Below, piece after piece: positions 55,276-64,000 of a DNA stretch of 64,000 nucleotides. Within the stretch, counting starts at the first letter, position 1. Every line of letters starts with the position of its first letter. The translations under genes and the position numbers were made by a program. The DNA comes from Allobrachymonas chironomi DSM 19884. Lineage in GTDB: Bacteria; Pseudomonadota; Gammaproteobacteria; Burkholderiales; Burkholderiaceae_C. Where the stretch lies: assembly GCF_000374625.1 (NCBI RefSeq), contig NZ_KB894768.1, positions 27,523 through 91,522 of the forward strand. Direction: 5' to 3'. The notes under the pieces are model-generated. The model was not told the DNA's origin, made no database searches, and saw nothing but the letters and a program-made list of their open reading frames with translations.

Positions 55276-55605
55276 ATGAGTAGTGATCCCAACGTTGTGC
55301 TCGATCCGATGGTCCAGAAGATCAGCAACAACCCCAAGTACCAGGAGCTGAAAGCCAAGCGCAATCGCTTTGGCTGGACGCTGGCCATCATCATGCTGAT
55401 CGTGTATTACGGCTATATCGCCCTGATCGCCTTCAACAAGGAATTCCTGGCGCAGCCGATTGGTTCCGGCGTCACCACGCTGGGTATTCCGCTGGGCATG
55501 GGCGTCATCGTGTTCACCATCATCATCACCGTCATTTACGTGCGTCGCGCCAATACGGAATATGACGCCATCACCGCAGACATCCTGAAGGACGCCAGCA
55601 AATGA
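55276..55605 (+). CDS. DUF485 (YjcH-like) inner-membrane protein
   Basis: A 109-residue protein with two membrane helices (about 36-58 and 70-92) and a cytosolic N-terminus, matching the DUF485/YjcH family that always accompanies acetate permease ActP. The first ATG (55270) is only 2 bases after AAGGAG, so the second ATG (55276), 8 bases away, is preferred. The stop overlaps the actP start (ATGA). Confidence 0.93.
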   Translation: MSSDPNVVLDPMVQKISNNPKYQELKAKRNRFGWTLAIIMLIVYYGYIALIAFNKEFLAQPIGSGVTTLGIPLGMGVIVFTIIITVIYVRRANTEYDAITADILKDASK

Positions 55606-57320
55606 AAAAAACCGCTTTTGCACTGGGCTCCCTGCTGGCTGCCGGCGCCGCCATGGCGGCCGGTGGTGACGTAGGCGAAACCGCCAAGCAGTCCACCAAC
55701 TGGACGGCCATCATCATGTTCGGCATCTTCGTGCTGGCCACGCTGTGGATCACCAAATGGGCTGCCTCCAAGACCAAGTCGGCTTCCGACTTCTACACGG
55801 CAGGCGGTGGCATCACCGGCTTCCAGAACGGCCTGGCGATTGCCGGTGACTACATGTCGGCGGCGTCCTTCCTGGGCATTTCCGCTGCCGTGATGGCCAA
55901 CGGCTATGACGGCCTGATCTACTCCATCGGCTTCCTGGTCGGCTGGCCGGTGATTACCTTCCTGATGGCCGAGCGCCTGCGCAACCTGGGCAAGTTCACC
56001 TTTGCCGACGTGGCCGGTTACCGCTTCCAGCAGGGCCCGATCCGTGCGTTTGCCGCCTGCGGCACGCTGGTGGTGGTGGCCTTCTACCTGATCGCCCAGA
56101 TGGTGGGTGCCGGCCAGCTGATCAAGCTGCTGTTTGGCCTGGACTACATCTTCGCGGTGATCATCGTGGGCGTGCTGATGATGGTGTACGTGCTGTTCGG
56201 CGGCATGACGGCAACCACCTGGGTGCAGATCATCAAGGCCGTGCTGCTGCTGTCCGGCGTGACCTTCATGGCCTTCATGGTGCTGCTGAAGTACGGCTTC
56301 AGCCCCGAAGCCCTGTTCCGCCACGCCGTGGAAGTGAAGGCGGCCATCGCCCAGAATGGTGGTGCCAGCGCTGACGAGGCAGCCAAGACCGGTCTGGCCA
56401 TCATGGGCCCGGGAGGCTTCATCAAGGATCCGATCTCTGCCATCAGCTTCGGCATGGCGCTGATGTTCGGTACCGCAGGTCTGCCGCACGTGCTGATGCG
56501 CTTCTTCACCGTGCCGAACGCCAAGGAAGCCCGCAAGTCCGTGGCCTGGGCCACGACCTGGATCGGCTACTTCTACGTGCTGATCTTCATCATCGGCTTC
56601 GGCGCCATTACCCTGGTGCTGACCGACCCGACCTTTGCCGATACTGCCAAGGGTGTCATCAAGGGCGGTGCCGGTACCTCCAACATGGCAGCCGTGCTGG
56701 TGGCCGAAGTGGTGGGCGGTGACGTGTTCTTCGGCTTCATCTCTGCCGTGGCTTTCGCCACCATCCTGGCCGTGGTGGCCGGTCTGACGCTGTCCGGCGC
56801 TTCCGCCGTGTCGCACGACCTGTACTCCACCGTGTTCAAGAAGGGCAAGGCCGACAGCGCTGCCGAACTGCGCGTATCCCGCATCACCACGCTGACGCTG
56901 GGTGTGGTCGCCGTGCTGCTGGGTATCGTGTTCGAGCGCATGAACATCGCGTTCATGGTGGCCATGGCCTTTGCCGTGGCAGCCTCGGCCAACTTCCCGG
57001 TGCTGTTCCTGTCCATCATGTGGAAGGACATGACCACCAAGGGTGCCGTGATCGGCGGTTTCCTGGGCCTGATCTCCTCCGTGGCGCTGACCATCGTGTC
57101 GCCCTCGGTGTGGGAAGCGGTGCTGGGCAACCCCAAGGGTTCCGCGCTGTTCCCCTACACCTCGCCGGCCCTGTTCTCCATGACCATCGGCTTCGTCGGT
57201 ATCTGGCTGTTCTCCGTGCTGGACCGTAGCCCGCAAGCTGCCCGCGAGCGCGCTGCCTTCCCGGCACAGCAGGTCCGTTCCGAGACCGGTCTGGGCGCTT
57301 CCAAGGCATCCGACCACTGA
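55602..57320 (+). CDS. actP: Cation/acetate symporter
   Basis: A 572-residue member of the sodium:solute symporter family for acetate (and other short carboxylates). The N-terminal helix [20 protein letters not shown] resembles a signal sequence, then about 13 membrane helices follow. Family features are [35 protein letters not shown], and [16 protein letters not shown]. It overlaps DUF485 and ends at a strong terminator. With acnB and gltA in the window it supports growth on acetate. Confidence 0.95.
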   Translation: MKKTAFALGSLLAAGAAMAAGGDVGETAKQSTNWTAIIMFGIFVLATLWITKWAASKTKSASDFYTAGGGITGFQNGLAIAGDYMSAASFLGISAAVMANGYDGLIYSIGFLVGWPVITFLMAERLRNLGKFTFADVAGYRFQQGPIRAFAACGTLVVVAFYLIAQMVGAGQLIKLLFGLDYIFAVIIVGVLMMVYVLFGGMTATTWVQIIKAVLLLSGVTFMAFMVLLKYGFSPEALFRHAVEVKAAIAQNGGASADEAAKTGLAIMGPGGFIKDPISAISFGMALMFGTAGLPHVLMRFFTVPNAKEARKSVAWATTWIGYFYVLIFIIGFGAITLVLTDPTFADTAKGVIKGGAGTSNMAAVLVAEVVGGDVFFGFISAVAFATILAVVAGLTLSGASAVSHDLYSTVFKKGKADSAAELRVSRITTLTLGVVAVLLGIVFERMNIAFMVAMAFAVAASANFPVLFLSIMWKDMTTKGAVIGGFLGLISSVALTIVSPSVWEAVLGNPKGSALFPYTSPALFSMTIGFVGIWLFSVLDRSPQAARERAAFPAQQVRSETGLGASKASDH

Positions 57321-57368
57321 TTGCACCAAGTTGCAACCCAGGCGCGCCCGCAAGGGCCGCCTGATTTG

Positions 57369-57396
57369 CCGGGCTGTTCCAGCCCGGTTTTTTTTT
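57369..57396 (+). terminator. Intrinsic terminator after actP
   Basis: CCGGGCT, 5-base loop, AGCCCGG, then nine T residues, 48 bases after the actP stop. Confidence 0.93.
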
Positions 57397-57542
57397 GTCC
57401 CGACTTTGCCCGTGCAGCGCCTGCCGGCGTGAACTATTTGCTGGCGACGGAATCCATATCCTGCAAGAATGAAACCAGGGCAGGAAGCACCTGCCGGCCT
57501 GCTGTCGGCAGATGGCAGGGAGAACCAGACAGGAGCATCGCC

Positions 57543-58319
57543 ATGAAGCAGTCCGTTCATCACGATTCCCGCCAGGCTGCGGTGGCCCGTCGCCGGTCGC
57601 TGGCCGCCATGGCCTTGGCCGCTGGCGCCGCCTTGCTGGCTGGCTGCAGCACCACCTTCAGCACCCAGGTCACCAATTTCAACCAGTGGCCGCAGCATGT
57701 GGCGGGCGCCACTTACACCATCGTGCAGACGGCGCAGCCGGGCACGCTGGAGCTGAGCGAGCTGGAGCGGCAGACCTATGAAAACCAGCTGTCACGCGCG
57801 CTGCAGGCGCAGGGGCTGGTGCCGGCGGCCAAGCCGGAATCGGCACGGCTGGAAGCCGACATGGGCGTGACGCTCAAGCGCGAGATCATCGAATACTCGC
57901 GCCCGGTGTACCGCCACATGCCATGGTGGGGCTGGCCGGGCTACAACTTCGGTCCGGGCTTTGGTCCCTGGGACCACTGGGAAGATGGTGGTCTGGGTGG
58001 CGCCTGGGGCGGCATGTACCTGGACGAGCAGCTGGTGCGCCAGCCGCTGCATACCTACAGCCTCAAGGTGCGCATCCGTGACCGTGCACAGCAGCAGGGC
58101 CGCGCCGCAGCACCAAGCGTGTTCGAATCGACTGCGCAGTATGCCGGCAATCCGGTGCAGCTGCCGTCGCTCATGCCCTATCTGATGGAATCGGCATTTG
58201 ACGGCTTCCCGGGTCAGAACGGTCAGACGCGCAAGATCGAATTTGATGCCGATACCGGGGCCAGACGCCTGCCGACAGGGCAGGCGCAAGTCCCGGCTAC
58301 TGCGGCATCACGCCCCTGA
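57543..58319 (+). CDS. DUF4136 lipoprotein
   Basis: A 258-residue lipoprotein with a long signal peptide ending in lipobox LLAGC and mature start CSTTFSTQVTNFNQWP. It has the DUF4136 repeat with SELERQTYENQLSRALQAQG and an aromatic/Gly stretch MPWWGWPGYNFGPGFGPWD. The upstream frame back to 57321 lacks signal character. It is a single gene between actP and suhB; function is unknown. Confidence 0.85.
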   Translation: MKQSVHHDSRQAAVARRRSLAAMALAAGAALLAGCSTTFSTQVTNFNQWPQHVAGATYTIVQTAQPGTLELSELERQTYENQLSRALQAQGLVPAAKPESARLEADMGVTLKREIIEYSRPVYRHMPWWGWPGYNFGPGFGPWDHWEDGGLGGAWGGMYLDEQLVRQPLHTYSLKVRIRDRAQQQGRAAAPSVFESTAQYAGNPVQLPSLMPYLMESAFDGFPGQNGQTRKIEFDADTGARRLPTGQAQVPATAASRP

Positions 58320-58472
58320 TCCGGGCCGGTATGGCACCCGAAAGCCCGGCTGCCTGTGGGGTGCAGGCGACGCCGGGGGTGCAGTTTCCGGCGCGCTCAC
58401 GTAAAATTGCACGATTGCCGATGGCGCTGCATCGACAGCGGCCATTCTGTTTTGCTCTTGTTCACAATTCAC

Positions 58473-59363
58473 ATGTCATCTACCCTGCACCCCATGCTCA
58501 ATGTGGCCATCAAGGCTGCGCGCGCCGCTGGCGCCATCATCAACCGTGCCTCTCTCGACGTCGAGGCCGTCCGTGTCAGCCAGAAGCAGGTCAATGACTT
58601 TGTGACCGAGGTAGACCAGCAGGCGGAACTCGCCATCATCGATACCCTCCATACCGCCTACCCGCAGCACGGTTTTTTCGCCGAGGAAACCGGCCAGGCG
58701 CATGGCAACCCGGACAGCGATTTCGTCTGGTACATCGATCCGCTCGATGGCACCACCAACTTCATCCACGGCTTTCCGGTCTACTGCGTGAGCATTGCTC
58801 TGGCGGTGCGCGGCAAGATGGAGCAGGCGGTGATTTATGATCCCAGCCGCAACGACCTGTTCACCGCCACGCGTGGTCGTGGTGCCTACCTGAACGACCG
58901 CCGCATCCGCGTCAGCAAGCGCATCCGCATGGCGGATTGCCTGATCAGCACCGGTTTCCCGTTCCGTCCGGGCCAGGACTACAGCCAGTTCATGCAGATG
59001 TTCACCGACATGATGAAGAAGACTGCCGGCGTGCGTCGTCCGGGCGCGGCAGCACTGGACCTGGCCTATGTGGCGGCCGGCTTCAGTGACGGTTTCTTCG
59101 AGACCGGCCTGCAGCCCTGGGACGTGGCTGCGGGCAGTCTGCTGGTGCAGGAAGCCGGTGGCCTGGTCGGCAACTTCACCGGCGAATCTGATTTCCTGTT
59201 CAGCCAGGAATGTCTGGCCGCCAACCCCAAGATCTACGCACTGATGGTCGGCATGCTGAACCAGTACAGCCGCTACGGCGAGGCCGCATTGGCGCGCAGC
59301 AAGCCCGAACCCCAGACCTCTGAAGAGACGGCCGGCGAGGACACCGGCGCAGCCGAAGCCTGA
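58473..59363 (+). CDS. suhB: Inositol-1-monophosphatase (SuhB)
   Basis: A 296-residue Mg-dependent phosphatase; SuhB also joins rRNA antitermination complexes in bacteria. The metal motifs are [24 protein letters not shown] and the second [15 protein letters not shown]. Start 58473 ([10 protein letters not shown]) is chosen; a second ATG at 58494 is possible. The C-terminal 20 residues are acidic and poorly conserved. Confidence 0.93.
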   Translation: MSSTLHPMLNVAIKAARAAGAIINRASLDVEAVRVSQKQVNDFVTEVDQQAELAIIDTLHTAYPQHGFFAEETGQAHGNPDSDFVWYIDPLDGTTNFIHGFPVYCVSIALAVRGKMEQAVIYDPSRNDLFTATRGRGAYLNDRRIRVSKRIRMADCLISTGFPFRPGQDYSQFMQMFTDMMKKTAGVRRPGAAALDLAYVAAGFSDGFFETGLQPWDVAAGSLLVQEAGGLVGNFTGESDFLFSQECLAANPKIYALMVGMLNQYSRYGEAALARSKPEPQTSEETAGEDTGAAEA

Positions 59364-59462
59364 TCTGCCTGCAGGCTGGCACCGGATGCTGTCATGGCAT
59401 CCGGTTTTTTTACGCCTGCAGCAAGCTCCGGGCAGAGTGCCGGTTGCAGGGGCCTGGCAGTT

Positions 59463-60113
59463 TCAGTCCGCGTCGGGCTGCACCTCAGGTGCTGCCTGCT
59501 GGAAGGCGGGCAGCGTCTCGCAGGCTGCGGCAATGCGCTGGATCGTGGGGTAGGCGTCCAGCGGACACTGGAAACGGCGGGCGTTGTACAGCTGTGGCAC
59601 CAGACAACAATCGGCCAGCGTGGGCGTGTCGCCGTGGCAGAAACGGCCGGTGGACGGATGATCGGCCAGCAGGGCTTTCAGACCTTGCAGGCCTGTGGCA
59701 ACCCAGTGCCGGTACCAGGCATCCTTCTGTTCGGCGCTGATGCCCAGCTGCTGGCTCACGTACTGCAGCACGCGCAGGTTGTTGACCGGGTGCAGGTCGC
59801 AGGCTATGGCCTGGGCCAAGGCTCGCACGCGGGCCCGGCCAATGGCATCAGCCGGCAGCAGGGCCGGTTCGGGCTGCACTTCGTCCAGATATTCCATGAT
59901 GGCCAGCGACTGCGTCAGCACGGTGCCGTCTTCCAGTTCGAAAGCCGGGACCAGCGCCTGCGGATTGCGGGCGCGGTACGCTGCGCTGCAGTGCTGGCCG
60001 CCGTCCTTGACCAGATGCACCGGAACGGCCGTATAGGGCATGCCCTTCAGGTTCAGGGCGATGCGCACCCGCTAGGCGGCGGAGCTGCGGTAGTAGGTGT
60101 AAAGCGTGGACAT
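59463..60113 (-). pseudogene. Zeta-class GST (maleylacetoacetate/maleylpyruvate isomerase-like), amber-interrupted
   Basis: The frame from ATG 60113 reads M-S-T-L-Y-T-Y-Y-R-S-S-A-A, then TAG at 60072-60074, then R-V-R-I-A-L-N-L-K-G and continues open to 59463. Members have Tyr or Trp at the TAG (SSAAYRVRIAL), and nearby Tyr codons are TAC, so one C-to-G change suffices. The stop lies in the glutathione-binding loop. A GTG at 60068 could restart but lacks the catalytic Ser. The rest is intact: EYLDEVQPEPALLP, VNNLRVLQY, and DTPTLADCCLVPQLYNA. It follows the VOC gene by 15 bases. Confidence 0.88.
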
Positions 60114-60128
60114 GTCGCTCAAGGTGGC

Positions 60129-60668
60129 TCAGTGGGCGGCACTGCCGTCGTGCATCGAGCGTGCGTGTTCGGGGGCGCGTTTGGCTTGGGCCCACTCGTT
60201 CAGCATGTCCCATTTCACCTCGTCCAGCTTGCGGTGCATCTCGGGCGTGCCGGTATCGGCGGCCAGTTCAATGCGGTGACCGTTGGGGTCGAAGAAGTAA
60301 ATCGACTTGAAGATGGTGTGCTCGGTCGGGCCCAGCACGTCGATGCCGGCGGCTTCCAGGCGTTCCTTGGTCTTGACCAGGGTGTCGAGCGAATCGACCT
60401 TCAGGGCCAGGTGCTGTACCCAGGCCGGGGTGTTTTCGTCACGGCCCATGTCGGGACGGGTGGGCAGTTCAAAGAAAGCCAGGATGTTGCCGTTGCCGGC
60501 ATCCAGGAACACGTGCATGTAGGGATCGGGGGCCTTGGTGGAGGGGACTTCGTTTTCGGCAATGGCGAGCACGAACTTCATGTCGAGGTGCTTGCCGTAC
60601 CACTCGACGGTTTCCTTGGCGTCCTTGCAACGATAGGCGACGTGGTGGATATGCTGGATCAGGCTCAT
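60129..60668 (-). CDS. VOC-superfamily (glyoxalase/dioxygenase-like) protein
   Basis: A 179-residue vicinal-oxygen-chelate fold protein with two beta-alpha-beta-beta-beta modules. Metal-ligand candidates are His in IHHVAYRC, His in WVQHLALKVDS and Glu in GHRIELAADTG. It also has ENTPAWVQHLAL and FFDPNGHRI typical of dioxygenase-related members. It is upstream of the broken maiA-like gene and divergent from a LysR regulator. It may be the active-site partner of an aromatic or dicarbonyl pathway; the substrate is unknown. Confidence 0.85.
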   Translation of the reverse strand: MSLIQHIHHVAYRCKDAKETVEWYGKHLDMKFVLAIAENEVPSTKAPDPYMHVFLDAGNGNILAFFELPTRPDMGRDENTPAWVQHLALKVDSLDTLVKTKERLEAAGIDVLGPTEHTIFKSIYFFDPNGHRIELAADTGTPEMHRKLDEVKWDMLNEWAQAKRAPEHARSMHDGSAAH

Positions 60669-60802
60669 GGGGGTCTCCGGAATTGGTGGTGGGGAAAAGC
60701 CGCCGCAGCTGCGGTCGGCCTTCTGGAATGACAGACGGTCTGTAGCCGTCCTGGGTGCATTAGAGACCAGCTTGATTTATCATGCAAACGGTATTAATTG
60801 AT

Positions 60803-60812
60803 CGATATATCG
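60803..60812. promoter_or_regulatory. Palindrome in the VOC/LysR divergent region
   Basis: CGATATATCG is a perfect 10-bp palindrome, within ATTAATTGATCGATATATCGGAT, just before the lysR ATG. It suits a LysR autoregulatory site; no effector or inducer is evident. Confidence 0.4.
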
Positions 60813-60821
60813 GATTTTCTG

Positions 60822-61745
60822 ATGAATGTTTCCCTGCGGCAATTGCGCGCCTTTGTGGCGGTGGCGCGTTACGGCAGCTTTACGCTGGCAGCCGAGAGCC
60901 TGTACATCACGCAATCCGCCTTGAGCGGCCTGATCCGGGAGCTGGAGCAGAATCTGCAGCTGCGGCTGGTGGACCGCAGCACGCGCCGCATGCGGCTGAC
61001 CGACATGGGCAGCCAGCTGTTTCCGCTGGTGCAGAAAATCCTGGACGATCTCGACGGCGTGATGGCCGAGGTAGGCAAGATCAAGGCGCTGGAACGCGGC
61101 CTGGTGCGGGTGGCGGTGCCGCAGCTGCTGGCCAGCACCTGGCTGCCGCCCATGCTGGCAGGGTTTCGCCAGCAGCATCCACAGGTGGAGTTGCGCTTGC
61201 TGGACAGCCTGGTGGAGACCGTGGTGTCACGCGTATTTGCCGGTGAGGTGGACTTTGGCATCGGGCCGGAGCGCGACCCGAATTCGGATATCGAGGCCAG
61301 CCTGTTGCTGGAGGTGCCGTTTCTGGCGGTGTTGCCGGCCGGGCATCGGCTGGCGGGGCATGAGCGCCTGGTCTGGGACGATCTGGCGCCAGAGGCCTTG
61401 ATCACCTTGCAGGGTCAGTTCACCGAGCGCTTGACGCTGGAACTGGGCACTGGCAGGCGCGGGCCGGGTCTCAAGCCGGCGCACGAGGTCAGCTTCATGG
61501 CCACTGCGCTCAAGATGGTAGCTGCAGGGCTGGGGGTGACGGTGTGCCTGCCGTATGCGGCCGAGCTGGTCGAGCAACAGGGTTTGTTGTTGCGGCCGCT
61601 GCAGGCGCCGGTGGTTCGGCGCGGTGTGTACGTGTTCACGCGCCGTGGCCGCACCCTGTCGCCTGCGGCAGAAGCCATGCTGGCACACATCCGTGCCGAG
61701 GCCGCCCGTCAGCTGCAGGTATTGTCGGAACGGGGCTGGCTGTAA
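60822..61745 (+). CDS. LysR-family transcriptional regulator
   Basis: A 307-residue regulator. The N-terminal winged helix has LRQLRAFVAVARYGSFTLAAE and TQSALSGLIRELEQ as recognition helix. The effector domain starts near residue 90, with RVAVPQLLASTWLPPMLA and FGIGPERDPNSD. It is divergent from the VOC/maiA-like pair and probably controls it. ATG 60822 is preferred over the non-ATG start at 60798. Confidence 0.9.
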   Translation: MNVSLRQLRAFVAVARYGSFTLAAESLYITQSALSGLIRELEQNLQLRLVDRSTRRMRLTDMGSQLFPLVQKILDDLDGVMAEVGKIKALERGLVRVAVPQLLASTWLPPMLAGFRQQHPQVELRLLDSLVETVVSRVFAGEVDFGIGPERDPNSDIEASLLLEVPFLAVLPAGHRLAGHERLVWDDLAPEALITLQGQFTERLTLELGTGRRGPGLKPAHEVSFMATALKMVAAGLGVTVCLPYAAELVEQQGLLLRPLQAPVVRRGVYVFTRRGRTLSPAAEAMLAHIRAEAARQLQVLSERGWL

Positions 61746-61838
61746 GGCCGGACGACAGCAGCCTACAATGCAGCATGCTGCGCCAGCCTTGCTGGGCGTG
61801 GCCTTGTCTTTTGCCGTACACCAGGATTCTGCATACCC

Positions 61839-64000
61839 ATGACGACCGCCCCTGTCATCGCCGATTTGCCGGGGCATACCCCCATGATGACCCAATATTT
61901 CTCGATGAAGAGGGACTTTCCGTCCAATTTGCTCTTCTATCGCATGGGTGATTTCTACGAGCTGTTCTACGACGATGCGATCAAGGCCGCACGCCTGCTC
62001 GGCATCACGCTGACCAACCGCGGCCAGTCGGCCGGTCAGCCGATTCCGATGGCTGGCGTGCCGGTGCATGCGCTGGACAACTATCTGGCCAAGCTGATCC
62101 AGCTGGGCGAATCGGTGGCGATTGGCGAGCAGGTGGGCGAAGTCGGAGCCGGCAAGGGGCCGGTGGAGCGCAAGGTGGTGCGCGTGGTCACACCCGGGAC
62201 GCTGACCGAATCCGAGCTGTTGGGGGATAAGACCGAAGCCGTGCTGCTGGCGCTCCAGGTGCCGGTGCGCATCGGCCGCCAGCGCAGCGTTGGCCTGGCC
62301 TGGATGAGCCTGACGCAGGGCCGCATGAGCCTGGCCGAATGCACGCCCGACGAGCTGCCGCAATGGATCAGCCGCATCCAGCCGGTGGAAGTGCTGTACA
62401 GCGCCGATGCCAGCGAGACGCTGCAACAGCAGCTGGCGCAGTGGCAGCAGCACGGAGCCATGCAGCGCTTCATCATCACCGAGCGTCCGGCCTTCACCTT
62501 TGACAGCGGTCTTGGCCTGCGCAAGCTGACCGAACAACTGCAATCGCCCAACCTGAATGCCTGGCAGGCCGACGAGGTGGTACAGGCGCATGCCGCCGCC
62601 GCTGCGCTGCTGGCCTACGCCGAACACACCCAGGGTCGCGCCATGACGCATCTGCACTACCTGCAGGTGCAGCGCGATGACAGCCTGGTGCATTTGCCGC
62701 TGACGACGCAGCGCAACCTGGAGCTGACGCAAACCCTGCGCGGCGAACCCAGCCCGACGCTGTTCAGCCTGCTCGATACCTGCCAGTGCGGCATGGGCAG
62801 CCGGGCCTTGCGCGGCTGGATGCTGCAGCAGCAGCGCGATCGCCAGCAGGCGCAGCAGCGGCTCGATGCCATCGCCTTGCTGCGCGAGCAGGGTTTGCGT
62901 GACCTGCGAGCCGCCCTGCATGGCACCAGCGATGTGGAGCGCATCAGCGCGCGATTGGCGCTGCGCCAGAGCCGCCCACGCGAGCTGTCCGGTCTGCTGC
63001 GCACGCTGGATCAGGCGCAGGGGCTGCGTGACCGGCTGCTGCGCGTGCTTGATGCCGTGCCCGAGTCGCCAGCGCTGCTGCAACAGGTCGCCGAGCAGCT
63101 GCAACCGCCTGCCGGCGTGCTGGAGCATCTGCAGCAGGCGATCCAGTCCGAGCCGGCCGTGCATATCCGCGATGGCGGCGTCATCGCCGAAGGCTACGAT
63201 GCCGAACTTGACGAGCTGCGCGGCATCCATGCGCGCAGCGCCGAGTACCTGTTGGCGATGGAGCAGCGCGAACGCGAACGCACCGGCATCGGCAATCTGC
63301 GTGTGCAGTACAACCGCGTGCATGGTTTCTATATCGAGGTCACCAGCAGCCAGCTCGACAAGGTGCCGGACGATTACCAGCGCCGTCAGACCATGAAGAA
63401 TGCCGAGCGCTTCATCACGCCCGAGCTGAAGGCCTTCGAGGACAAGGCGCTGTCGGCGCAGGACCGTGCGCTGGCGCGCGAAAAATGGCTGTACGAACAG
63501 CTGCTGGAACAGCTGCAACCGCAGATCGCCGGCCTGCAGCAGCTGGCCGCTGCGCTGGCCACGCTCGATGCCCTGTGTGCGCTGGCCGAGCGCAGCCTGA
63601 CGCTGGACTGGTGTGCGCCGGTATTTGCCGTCGAGCCCAGCATCGGGATCGAGGCCGGCCGCCACCCGGTGGTGCAGTCGCGCCTGATGGAAACCACCGG
63701 TGCCGGCTTCATCGCCAACGATACCTTCCTGTCGCCCAGGCAGCGCATGCAGATCATCACCGGCCCCAACATGGGCGGCAAATCGACCTATATGCGCCAG
63801 GTGGCGCTGATCGTGCTGCTGGCCGGCATGGGCAGCTACGTGCCGGCATCCAGCGCGCGCATCGGCCCGATCGATGCGATCCTGACGCGCATTGGCGCGG
63901 CCGATGACCTGGCCAATGCGCAATCCACCTTCATGCTGGAAATGACGGAGGCGGCGCAGATCCTGCACACTGCCACACGCAACAGCCTGGTGCTGATGGA
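61839..64000 (+). CDS. mutS: DNA mismatch repair protein MutS (5' part, runs off window)
   Basis: The first 720 residues of MutS, which recognises mismatches. The start [21 protein letters not shown] is followed by the mismatch-binding domain with [17 protein letters not shown] (Phe and Glu of the wedge). The connector, lever and clamp domains follow. The ATPase Walker [14 protein letters not shown] is at about 646-658 and the signature [16 protein letters not shown] follows. The window ends in the Walker B strand LVLM. A downstream ATG pair at 61884 is an alternative start, but the leader fits family N-termini. Confidence 0.97.
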   Translation, partial: MTTAPVIADLPGHTPMMTQYFSMKRDFPSNLLFYRMGDFYELFYDDAIKAARLLGITLTNRGQSAGQPIPMAGVPVHALDNYLAKLIQLGESVAIGEQVGEVGAGKGPVERKVVRVVTPGTLTESELLGDKTEAVLLALQVPVRIGRQRSVGLAWMSLTQGRMSLAECTPDELPQWISRIQPVEVLYSADASETLQQQLAQWQQHGAMQRFIITERPAFTFDSGLGLRKLTEQLQSPNLNAWQADEVVQAHAAAAALLAYAEHTQGRAMTHLHYLQVQRDDSLVHLPLTTQRNLELTQTLRGEPSPTLFSLLDTCQCGMGSRALRGWMLQQQRDRQQAQQRLDAIALLREQGLRDLRAALHGTSDVERISARLALRQSRPRELSGLLRTLDQAQGLRDRLLRVLDAVPESPALLQQVAEQLQPPAGVLEHLQQAIQSEPAVHIRDGGVIAEGYDAELDELRGIHARSAEYLLAMEQRERERTGIGNLRVQYNRVHGFYIEVTSSQLDKVPDDYQRRQTMKNAERFITPELKAFEDKALSAQDRALAREKWLYEQLLEQLQPQIAGLQQLAAALATLDALCALAERSLTLDWCAPVFAVEPSIGIEAGRHPVVQSRLMETTGAGFIANDTFLSPRQRMQIITGPNMGGKSTYMRQVALIVLLAGMGSYVPASSARIGPIDAILTRIGAADDLANAQSTFMLEMTEAAQILHTATRNSLVLM

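Noticed and set aside
61227-63968. Very long minus-strand frame opposite lysR and mutS
   Set aside because: Gln/Arg/His-rich translation typical of an antisense shadow; MutS motifs are clear on the plus strand.
1-64000. tRNA, rRNA, prophage, transposase or integrase genes
   Set aside because: None was recognised: no cloverleaf-like sequence, no transposase or integrase protein, and no terminal inverted repeats flanking a module.

Overview
The window is GC-rich, densely coded DNA from a betaproteobacterium of the order Burkholderiales. Gene order and protein sequences fit the Comamonadaceae or a close family. The main evidence is the leuC-entericidin-leuD-leuB cluster, the TCA supercluster (sdhCDAB-sdhE-gltA facing gntR, then mdh, a citE-like gene and acnB), argF-argD-DUF3579-rpsT-murJ, and purM facing an AI-2E-type permease gene, hda, a HAD phosphatase gene, pcnB and folK. 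No rRNA, tRNA, prophage or insertion sequence was recognised. Most of the window is housekeeping chromosome.

Layout. 1-4830: a type II-C CRISPR-Cas module on the minus strand (cas9, cas1, cas2) with an unusually AT-rich 3' part of cas9; the repeat-spacer array must lie left of the window edge, and a structured gap between cas9 and the next gene probably encodes the tracrRNA. 4852-7135: an EamA transporter and L-serine ammonia-lyase. 7188-11615: leucine biosynthesis and a LysR regulator. 11810-23601: the TCA block, with a GntR/UTRA regulator and several operator-like palindromes. 23706-29949: tRNA hydroxylation (trhP), an FAD monooxygenase, a lipoprotein, arginine synthesis (argF, argD) and DUF3579. 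30080-35841: rpsT, murJ and two exported phosphatases (UshA-like and PhoD) separated by a 54-bp tandem duplication. 36010-41812: purM and the hda-HAD-pcnB-folK run. 41814-45646: BrkB-like membrane protein, lipoprotein, luciferase-like oxidoreductase, fluoride channel, queD and queE. 45754-48683: a zinc-uptake operon (small membrane ORF, znuC, znuB, znuA) behind a Zur-box-like palindrome. 48773-54914: DUF488, a secreted small protein, a YeeE/YedE pair, glnS, a DEDDh exonuclease and a cNMP/CBS/DUF294 signalling protein. 55276-57320: DUF485 and acetate symporter actP. 57543-64000: DUF4136 lipoprotein, suhB, a zeta-class GST gene broken by an amber codon, a VOC protein, LysR and the 5' part of mutS.

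Functional themes are central carbon flow (acetate uptake, citrate synthase, aconitase, succinate and malate dehydrogenases), amino-acid synthesis and serine breakdown, metal and anion homeostasis (zinc, fluoride, sulfur compounds), and genome defence. The most unusual parts are the CRISPR-Cas module (mosaic cas9 and the putative tracrRNA locus), the amber-interrupted maiA-like gene, the phoD/ushA junction duplication, and a set of unexplained palindromes and hairpins around the TCA genes.
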